A stretch of DNA of 5,328 nucleotides from Patescibacteria group bacterium. GTDB lineage: Bacteria > Patescibacteriota > SOKK01. The position numbers and the translations under genes were made by a program. The notes under the pieces were generated by a model. The model saw only the letters and a program-made list of their open reading frames with translations. It was not told the origin of the DNA and ran no database searches. Shown in pieces: positions 1 to 3,798 of this stretch; position 1 is the first letter of the stretch; every line of letters begins with the position of its first letter. The stretch spans positions 1 to 5,328 of the forward strand of contig SOKK01000078.1 of NCBI GenBank assembly GCA_004374725.1, in the 5' to 3' direction.

Positions 1-423
1 CTTTGCCTCCTTTGGAATCATCAAAGTCAAAATCCCATTCCTAAACGTCGCACTTGCATTCTCCGTATCCGCTGCGACGGGTAAAACAATTGAACGGGAA
101 AATGTTCCCCAGTAGCATTCTTGATAGTAGTAATTTTCCTTCGTAATTGTTTTATCTGACTTTCTTTCACCCTTAATTGTCACCACGTCTTCAGCAATTG
201 AAACCTCAATTTCCTCTGGTTTCACCCCTGCAATTGGAGCTTTAATTACAATCTCCGAAGGAGTCTGATAGACATCTACTGCCAATTGACCCTCATAGTC
301 CGAAAACCAATCCTCGTCTCCTTTCTTTGATTTATCATCATCTTCATCACTACTGAAAAGCTTGTGTTTCTTATTTTCCGAGACCTCTTTAATGCTTTTT
401 GGGGTTTTATTAACAGCAATCAT
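1..423 (-). CDS. Hsp20/alpha-crystallin small heat-shock protein, C-terminus cut by window edge
   Basis: An ATP-independent holdase chaperone of the cytoplasm that binds unfolding proteins. The frame is open from the ATG at 423 to the window edge, giving 141 residues with no stop. Residues 1-45 are a charged, probably disordered arm with an acidic patch (SSDEDDD near 24-30). The alpha-crystallin domain spans about 46-140. It shows the expected strand motifs: APIAGVKPEEIEV (62-74), VTIKGER (81-87), GTFSRSIVLP (106-115) and the hallmark NGILTLMIPK (129-138). Only a short C-terminal tail, where an I-x-I motif usually sits, can be missing. The start is fixed by a strong Shine-Dalgarno site nine bases upstream. 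The gene has its own promoter at 482-510 and lies downstream of the RNase HI gene on the same strand. I see no CIRCE-type operator. The family call is very safe; no specific paralogue name is justified. Confidence 0.95.
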   Translation of the reverse strand, partial: MIAVNKTPKSIKEVSENKKHKLFSSDEDDDKSKKGDEDWFSDYEGQLAVDVYQTPSEIVIKAPIAGVKPEEIEVSIAEDVVTIKGERKSDKTITKENYYYQECYWGTFSRSIVLPVAADTENASATFRNGILTLMIPKEAK

Positions 424-432
424 ATTAAATAA

Positions 433-440
433 CCCTCCTT
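433..440 (-). promoter_or_regulatory. Strong Shine-Dalgarno site of hsp20
   Basis: On the minus strand this reads AAGGAGGG, nearly full complementarity to the 16S anti-SD tail, nine bases before the ATG. It decides the start codon. It is the strongest ribosome-binding site in the window; several other genes here have weak or no SD. Confidence 0.85.
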
Positions 441-481
441 AAATAAAAATAAGATCTAAACATTCCCCCTTGAGCAGCTCC

Positions 482-510
482 ATTGTATAACAAAGTCCTC
501 CAAAAAGCAA
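482..510 (-). promoter_or_regulatory. Putative housekeeping-type promoter of hsp20
   Basis: On the minus strand the -35 is TTGCTT (505-510) and the -10 is TACAAT (482-487, 5/6 to TATAAT), separated by 17 bases. Transcription would begin near 475, giving an untranslated leader of about 50 bases with the strong SD near its end. The match was made by eye. It suggests transcription separate from the RNase HI gene, although readthrough from that gene is also possible. Confidence 0.55.
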
Positions 511-518
511 GAAATCGG

Positions 519-539
519 GCAATAGAACAAAGATATTGC
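519..539 (-). terminator. Small hairpin directly after the RNase HI stop codon, weak terminator candidate
   Basis: GCAATA (519-524) and TATTGC (534-539) form a perfect 6-bp stem with a 9-base loop, immediately after the RNase HI stop in the minus direction. A T-rich stretch follows, but it is not adjacent to the stem and the stem is AT-rich. It could slow transcription or protect the 3' end, but is not a convincing intrinsic terminator. Confidence 0.25.
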
Positions 540-944
540 TCAGACCTCAAGGTTTAGGGCTCGATTGAGAAGCTTATCCGCCTCATTATTCTCTAAGCGT
601 TCAACATGAGAGAACTGAATCTTAGGAAATTTCCTTGCAAGTTCCTGGGCTTCCTTAAAAAGCAGTTTCAACCCTTCATTCTTCACTTTAAAATCACCCT
701 CCATTTGTCCCACCAAAAGCTCACTGTCCAAAAAACATTCCAATTCATCAGGAGAAAATTCCAGTGCTACTTTAAGCCCCGTGATCAATCCTTGATACTC
801 CGCCTGATTATTTGTGAGCTCACCCAAATACTTCCCTTCTTTTTTCAAAACAACTCCCGCACTATTTTTTAAGACATATCCAAAAGCAGCAGGACCTGGG
901 TTCCCGCGCGAACCACCGTCTGAATAGAGAGAAAGTTTTGCCAT
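540..944 (-). CDS. Ribonuclease HI family protein (compact, YpdQ/archaeal-type)
   Basis: Predicted to cleave the RNA strand of RNA:DNA hybrids (R-loops, primer remnants) using two metal ions. With the start at 944 the protein has 134 residues, the size of the compact single-domain family. The four carboxylates of the RNase H fold are visible: D9 in YSDGGSRGNPGP (7-18), E49 in TNNQAEYQGL, D73 in FLDSELLVG, and D123 in NNEADKLLNRAL. HVERLENNEAD (113-123) matches the usual last-site pattern. There is no separate hybrid-binding domain and no recognisable basic protrusion of the E. coli enzyme. An upstream in-frame ATG at 980 would add 12 residues, but a near-perfect -10 element overlaps it, and family members begin right before the first beta strand, so 944 is preferred. 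Neither start has a clear SD. The family call is strong; substrate preference is inferred. Confidence 0.9.
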   Translation of the reverse strand: MAKLSLYSDGGSRGNPGPAAFGYVLKNSAGVVLKKEGKYLGELTNNQAEYQGLITGLKVALEFSPDELECFLDSELLVGQMEGDFKVKNEGLKLLFKEAQELARKFPKIQFSHVERLENNEADKLLNRALNLEV

Positions 945-978
945 TTTGTTTGAAAAGATTAATTCTTTAACCACCGCC

Positions 979-1007
979 ATTATAACATAGCAGTTAGTAG
1001 TTGGTAG
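979..1007 (-). promoter_or_regulatory. Promoter of the RNase HI gene with extended -10
   Basis: The minus strand reads TGTTATAAT over 979-987, a perfect TATAAT with the TGn extension. A weak -35 CTACCA (1002-1007, 3/6) lies 17 bases upstream. Transcription would start near 972, downstream of the ATG at 980, which supports translation from 944. The -35 lies in the left arm of the 996-1063 palindrome. Confidence 0.6.
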
Positions 1008-1063
1008 TTAAAAGTTAATAGTTGCTTATTTAAAAAACTATTAACTATTCACTATTAACTATT
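996..1063. repeat. Long imperfect palindrome between divergent promoters
   Basis: Arms 996-1023 and 1036-1063 pair over 28 positions: by hand 23 Watson-Crick, 3 G-T wobbles and 2 mismatches, around a 12-base loop (1024-1035). The innermost 11 bp are perfect (AGTTAATAGTT at 1013-1023 against 1036-1046). Both arms are built from short TAGTT-type units, so the element may have arisen by duplication of a short repeat. The wobbles favour a folded transcript of the plus strand, but no plus-strand promoter upstream is evident. Possible roles are a regulatory operator or cruciform, or a dispersed repeat; the sequence alone does not decide. Confidence 0.75.
1037..1063 (+). repeat. Two tandem copies of a 13-bp unit
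   Basis: ACTATTAACTATT occurs at 1037-1049 and again at 1051-1063, separated by one C, giving a 14-base period. The pair forms the right arm of the larger palindrome. The -35 region of the downstream plus-strand promoter straddles the junction. Two copies without spacers do not suggest a CRISPR. Confidence 0.85.
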
Positions 1064-1075
1064 TCATGCTACAAT
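1048..1075 (+). promoter_or_regulatory. Promoter of the membrane-protein gene with extended -10
   Basis: A -35 TTCACT (1048-1053, 4/6) and a -10 TACAAT (1070-1075, 5/6) preceded by TGC (extended -10) are spaced by 16 bases. Transcription would start near 1082, leaving a leader of about 26 bases with no visible SD. It faces away from the RNase HI promoter across the palindrome. Confidence 0.55.
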
Positions 1076-1107
1076 AAAACCAGACAAATACTTCCTAAAC
1101 TAAGCCT

Positions 1108-1731
1108 ATGCCATCACCAACACCACCCCAACCTGGGCCTCCATCACCCAATCCGCCCCAAAAAAATCCCGCGAAGCGGGACCCCAGTGCGCGGGGGAAA
1201 AGCAACACCACCTTAATCGTAGTTCTAGTCATTATCGGAATTCTTATCGTGGTCGGAATCGGCAGCTGTATTGCCTGCCGCTACTGCGCGAGTAAAGTAG
1301 TAGAAGAAGCCGCAGAACAGGCCACTGGCTTGGAAATTGATTCCAGTGAAGAAGGCACGACGATCAAAAGCAAAGAAGGTGATGCCGAAATCAGTACTAA
1401 AACGGGAGAAATCCCCGAAGGATTCCCTGAATCCCTCCCAACTTATGGAAATGCCAAGGTGGAAAATGGCAGCTTTTACAAGAGTGGGGGAGAAACCATC
1501 TACAGTGTCGTGATGAACACCGAGGACGACTACTATCCAGTTAAAGAATTCTTTCAGTCTGAACTCAAAGCAAATTGGCCCCCCGTCAGCACCAATGAAT
1601 CCTCAAGTGGCGGGAGAACAGGAACTACTTTCACTTTCAACACTGAAACGGATCCAGGCTCCGGATTCATCTCAATCACTGAGGAAGATGACAAGACCAC
1701 AATCTCTTACTCAATTACAATGAAAGACTAA
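1108..1731 (+). CDS. Proline-rich single-span membrane protein, unknown function
   Basis: I do not recognise a named family. The 207-residue product has a proline-rich, probably cytoplasmic tail (1-20), a basic stretch (KRDPSARGK, 23-31), one hydrophobic span (about 35-53, LIVVLVIIGILIVVG) and an acidic extracytoplasmic region. C54, C57 and C60 form a CxxCxxC run at the outer end of the span. IGSC (51-54) also fits a lipobox, so C54 could be a lipidation site after an unusually long N-region. Residues 102-207 look like a small folded domain. It begins IPEGFPESLPTYGNAKV, continues through a YYPVKEFFQSELKANW helix (142-157), and ends in short beta-like segments such as FISITEEDDKTTISYSI. This resembles the 'P-x-Y-P-x-A ... 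V-x-x-F-Y-x-x-E-L' pattern of many bacterial surface proteins. No other in-frame start lies between 1108 and the membrane span. No SD is visible. A strong terminator follows, so the gene is probably monocistronic. Confidence 0.8.
   Translation: MPSPTPPQPGPPSPNPPQKNPAKRDPSARGKSNTTLIVVLVIIGILIVVGIGSCIACRYCASKVVEEAAEQATGLEIDSSEEGTTIKSKEGDAEISTKTGEIPEGFPESLPTYGNAKVENGSFYKSGGETIYSVVMNTEDDYYPVKEFFQSELKANWPPVSTNESSSGGRTGTTFTFNTETDPGSGFISITEEDDKTTISYSITMKD
1160..1181 (-). terminator. Terminator-shaped palindrome inside a coding region, antisense
   Basis: TCCCGC (1167-1172), GAA loop, GCGGGA (1176-1181) is a perfect 6-bp GC-rich hairpin. Read on the minus strand it is followed by seven T residues (plus-strand A 1160-1166), a textbook intrinsic-terminator shape. 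It lies within codons for KNPAKRD of the plus-strand membrane-protein gene. Plus-strand transcripts have no U-tract after the stem, so sense transcription should not terminate. It would stop leftward antisense transcription before the RNase HI gene. Confidence 0.5.
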
Positions 1732-1759
1732 GAAAACAGAACAGTCTTCCTTGATTAAG

Positions 1760-1802
1760 AAATTAAAAACAGGTAGAACAATGCTCTGCCTGTTTTTAAT
1801 TT
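1760..1802 (+). terminator. Strong intrinsic terminator after the membrane-protein gene
   Basis: An 18-bp stem (1760-1777 with 1785-1802, one G-T pair) encloses a 7-base loop. The inner core CAGGTAGA/TCTGCCTG is followed by TTTTTAATTTTC. The A-run on the left arm gives a U-run in the opposite direction too, so it may work both ways. It insulates dnaA from upstream transcription. Confidence 0.85.
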
Positions 1803-1837
1803 TCTAATAAAAATTATATATTTTACATTATTCCTCC

Positions 1838-1964
1838 TGTTGATAACTCAAACCAAATTCTAAGTGACGGAGATAGTAAGCACAAACAACCTATCAACAA
1901 GCAACTCTCACTTATCCCCTTGCTGTAAACATCCTCTTTTGCTAATATTTAGCTGCTGTACACA
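1838..1964. other. DnaA-box cluster upstream of dnaA
   Basis: Four 9-mers resemble TTATCCACA/TTATNCACA: TGTTGATAA at 1838-1846 (minus-strand TTATCAACA), CTATCAACA at 1891-1899, TTATCCCCT at 1912-1920 and CTGTACACA at 1956-1964. None is a perfect canonical box. TTATCAACA and TTATCCCCT recur exactly in the region after dnaA. Such a cluster in front of dnaA is typical of bipartite origins and of dnaA autoregulation. The last two sites touch the presumed dnaA promoter. The rest of 1803-1973 is AT-rich and I see no gene in it. Confidence 0.6.
1920..1948 (+). promoter_or_regulatory. Putative dnaA promoter overlapping a DnaA box
   Basis: A -35 TTGCTG (1920-1925) and a -10 TAATAT (1943-1948, 4/6) are 17 bases apart. 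The start would be near 1955. The -35 shares a base with the box TTATCCCCT (1912-1920), and CTGTACACA (1956-1964) sits at the start point. DnaA binding could therefore repress its own transcription. The -10 is imperfect. Confidence 0.45.
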
Positions 1965-1968
1965 ACGA

Positions 1969-2012
1969 CTTCCTTGTCAGTAGCAAATCTTCAGGAAGAA
2001 TCTGCTTTTTTT
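1969..2012 (+). promoter_or_regulatory. Possible attenuator in the dnaA leader
   Basis: Bases 1982-1991 pair with 1996-2006 (AGCA...TCTT with AAGA...TGCT; one A-A mismatch and one bulged C) around a CAGG loop. The stem runs straight into seven T residues (2006-2012), the shape of an intrinsic terminator. CTTCCT (1969-1974) can instead pair with AGGAAG (1993-1998), which would break that hairpin. This only makes sense if translation starts at 2058, leaving a leader of about 100 bases. The stem is mostly A-T, so it is a weak candidate. Confidence 0.3.
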
Positions 2013-2057
2013 ACGGGGGAAGTTTTTATTAACCCTAACTGCAGAGAGAAACCAAGC

Positions 2058-3446
2058 ATGACTCAAGACAAAGAAAAGTTATGGCAAGCGGTCCTAGGAG
2101 AACTAGAAGTTACTCTCAGTAAGGCAAATTTTACGACTTGGTTTAAAGACACTTTTATTGTTGCCGACAAGGACGAAAAACTCACAATTGGCGTTCCAAA
2201 CGCCTTTACTCGTGAGTGGCTAAAAAACAAGTATCATTCTCAAATTATTGAAGCGTTCAAGAATATAACCAAACAGAATACCAGGGATGTAATTTACGAA
2301 GTTGCTAACTTAAAAGACTTTCAAAAAACTGATAAACCATCCGGCAAGACCACTAAAAAAGTCACCTCCAAGCTACAAGGAAAAATCTCTCCCGAACTCA
2401 CTACTCAAACTTCATCTAGGGATTTTGGCCTTAATCCCCGCTATACTTTTGAAAATTTTGTTGTGGGAAACAACAATCGTCTTGCCCATGCTGCTTGTTT
2501 GGCAGTCAGTAAAACGCCAGGTGAAATCTACAATCCACTTTTTATTTACGGAGGAGTAGGTTTAGGCAAAACCCACCTCCTACAAGCAATTGGTAATCAA
2601 ATCAAAAAAACCAACCTTAATAAAAAAGTTGTTTATACCACCTCAGAGAAATTTATGAATGAGATGATCAGTGCGATCCGTGGAAGGTCCATGAATAAGT
2701 TCAAGGACCGCTATAGAAAAGTTGATGTTTTAATCATTGATGATATTCAATTTCTAGCAGGCAAAGAGAGTACTCAAGAGGAATTTTTTCATACTTTTAA
2801 CAGTTTATACGAAGCAAATAAACAAATCATTGTCTCAAGCGACCGGCCACCTAAAGCAATTCCTACCTTAGAAAATCGCTTGCGCTCGCGCTTTGAAGGA
2901 GGAATGATTGCTGACATTCAGCCACCTGATTTTGAAATGCGAGTAGCAATCCTTAAGGAAAAGGCCCACGAGAAAGAATTCTCTGTCCCTAAAGAAGTAA
3001 TTGAATACATTGCAAAAAGCATCCAACAGAATATCCGTGAACTAGAGGGCGCACTTACTCGCATCATGGCCTACTGTGAGTTAAATAACTCCAAGCCTAC
3101 TATTGAATCAACCGCAAATATCCTCGGAAATATCCTTACCAATCCTAAACGACGACACATTACTGCCAAACAAATTGCGAACACAATTGCATCCTTTTAT
3201 AACATTAAAATGAGTGATCTCACTGGTCACTCCCGCAAGCGCGAAGTTACCTATCCAAGACAAGTTGCAATGTACTTAATGCGTGAAGAGATTCGACTTT
3301 CCTACCCTCGGATTGGAGAAGAGCTAGGAGGAAGAGACCATACTACCGTGATTCATGCTTGGGATAAAATCAATAAAAACATCACTGAGAATGAAAATTT
3401 AAATCACGAAGTTAATCTAATCAAAGAACGACTTTACATGCCATAG
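2058..3446 (+). CDS. dnaA: Chromosomal replication initiator protein DnaA
   Basis: The AAA+ initiator binds DnaA boxes, oligomerises with ATP on oriC and melts the unwinding element. From the ATG at 2058 it has 462 residues, normal for the family. Domain I covers about 1-85 (LWQAVLGELE..., helicase-loader contacts) and a Lys/Ser/Thr-rich linker domain II about 86-120. The AAA+ domain has Walker A GGVGLGKT (165-172), Walker B LIIDDIQF (225-232), sensor 1 IVSSDR (258-263), an arginine-finger region RLRSRF (R278) and sensor 2 NIRELEG (R327). Domain IV carries the basic loop TGHSRKREVTYPRQ (389-402) and the signature GGRDHTTVIHA (424-434), which reads the box. The frame stays open upstream to a TTG at 1974, but those 28 extra residues do not resemble DnaA and lack an SD. 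The 2058 start has only a weak AGAGAG-like SD. A hairpin follows the stop, then oriC. Confidence 0.97.
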   Translation: MTQDKEKLWQAVLGELEVTLSKANFTTWFKDTFIVADKDEKLTIGVPNAFTREWLKNKYHSQIIEAFKNITKQNTRDVIYEVANLKDFQKTDKPSGKTTKKVTSKLQGKISPELTTQTSSRDFGLNPRYTFENFVVGNNNRLAHAACLAVSKTPGEIYNPLFIYGGVGLGKTHLLQAIGNQIKKTNLNKKVVYTTSEKFMNEMISAIRGRSMNKFKDRYRKVDVLIIDDIQFLAGKESTQEEFFHTFNSLYEANKQIIVSSDRPPKAIPTLENRLRSRFEGGMIADIQPPDFEMRVAILKEKAHEKEFSVPKEVIEYIAKSIQQNIRELEGALTRIMAYCELNNSKPTIESTANILGNILTNPKRRHITAKQIANTIASFYNIKMSDLTGHSRKREVTYPRQVAMYLMREEIRLSYPRIGEELGGRDHTTVIHAWDKINKNITENENLNHEVNLIKERLYMP

Positions 3447-3450
3447 GAAT

Positions 3451-3515
3451 ATGTAGGATGAGGTATGAGGAGTTGCACTCCGCATATTCCATCCTACATT
3501 CTACATTTTATTTTC
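3451..3515 (+). terminator. Long hairpin after dnaA, probable terminator
   Basis: Starting four bases after the dnaA stop codon, 3451-3473 pairs with 3477-3499 around a TGC loop: 19 Watson-Crick pairs, 2 G-T wobbles and 2 mismatches by hand. The outer 10 bp (ATGTAGGATG/CATCCTACAT) and inner GGAGT/ACTCC are perfect. A T-rich tail (ATTTTATTTTCT) follows a few bases later rather than immediately. It probably ends or stabilises the dnaA transcript and keeps it out of oriC. A dispersed palindromic repeat is the alternative. The wobbles again favour plus-strand RNA. Confidence 0.65.
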
Positions 3516-3517
3516 TA

Positions 3518-3725
3518 TGTTGATAATGAGTAGACTAGTGGTGGAAAACAATCGAAAAATAAACACTAAACAGTGGACAAAAGGAAAGGTTGTCCCCTCT
3601 TGCAAAATAATTTTCCCCATCTTTACTTAAAACTCCCAACCTAATCAACAAAAAAATCACAGTTTTCACACTATTTATTCACCTAAATTTTATCTACTCA
3701 ACAGTATATTTCTACTTTATCCCCT
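3518..3725. other. DnaA-box array of oriC
   Basis: By eye, boxes with one to three mismatches to TTATCCACA/TTATNCACA. Minus-oriented: TTATCAACA (3518-3526), TTTTCCACC (3540-3548), TTGTCCACT (3572-3580). Plus-oriented: TTGTCCCCT (3590-3598), TTTTCCCCA (3611-3619), TAATCAACA (3642-3650), GTTTTCACA (3662-3670), TTATTCACC (3675-3683), TTATCTACT (3690-3698), TTATCCCCT (3717-3725). The orientation switches once, from minus to plus, towards the unwinding element. Some of the weaker matches could be chance in AT-rich DNA; the density and ordered orientation are the evidence. Confidence 0.65.
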
Positions 3726-3735
3726 AAACTTACAG

Positions 3736-3756
3736 TTACTATTACTATTTCTTCTA
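3736..3756 (-). other. DnaA-trio element (basal unwinding element)
   Basis: Read 3'-5' on the bottom strand the bases fall into seven uninterrupted triplets, AAT GAT AAT GAT AAA GAA GAT, every one fitting the DnaA-trio consensus 3'-[G/A]A[T/A]-5'. They begin ten bases after the plus-oriented box TTATCCCCT (3717-3725), and the AT-rich stretch follows. In Bacillus subtilis such trios guide a DnaA filament from double-stranded boxes onto one strand during opening. Order and strand here match that model. Confidence 0.75.
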
Positions 3757-3784
3757 ATTTTATTAATAAGAACTTAACTAATTT
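3757..3784. other. AT-rich DNA unwinding element
   Basis: 25 of 28 bases are A or T, directly after the DnaA-trios and before the dnaN Shine-Dalgarno. The position suggests it is the first segment to melt or the helicase-loading site. It probably also overlaps the dnaN leader. Confidence 0.55.
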
Positions 3785-3786
3785 AG

Positions 3787-3793
3787 TAAGGAG
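3787..3793 (+). promoter_or_regulatory. Shine-Dalgarno site of dnaN
   Basis: TAAGGAG lies five bases before the ATG at 3799 and fixes the dnaN start. Confidence 0.85.
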
Positions 3794-3798
3794 CAAAA

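Larger units (their letters stand above)
3516..3788. other. oriC: Chromosomal replication origin (oriC), dnaA-dnaN intergenic
   Basis: This gene-free region holds an ordered DnaA-box array, a DnaA-trio tract and an AT-rich stretch, and lies exactly where many bacteria keep oriC. The top strand has 41 C and 5 G between 3601 and 3780 and becomes G-rich after dnaN starts, as expected at a replichore boundary. I find no open reading frame of note and no clear dnaN promoter motif; one must lie here or transcripts enter from dnaA. The boundaries are approximate. Confidence 0.85.

Noticed and set aside
424..539. Small gene or RNA between hsp20 and the RNase HI gene
   Set aside because: The stretch is accounted for by leader, promoter and a small hairpin; no coding frame or stable RNA fold was seen.
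606..872. Plus-strand open frame of 88 codons
   Set aside because: Lies antisense within the RNase HI gene, whose catalytic motifs are intact; its product shows no recognisable motif and no SD precedes it.
1037..1063. CRISPR-like direct repeats
   Set aside because: Only two AT-rich 13-bp copies with a one-base gap and no spacers; better explained as the arm of a palindrome.
3705..3766. dnaN promoter candidates (TATATT at 3705-3710, TATTAA at 3761-3766)
   Set aside because: AT-rich hexamers without a -35 at suitable spacing; too likely by chance in the unwinding region.
3516..3798. A small gene or tRNA between dnaA and dnaN
   Set aside because: No start with SD followed by a meaningful frame and no cloverleaf; the extreme C/G asymmetry and box array indicate an origin.
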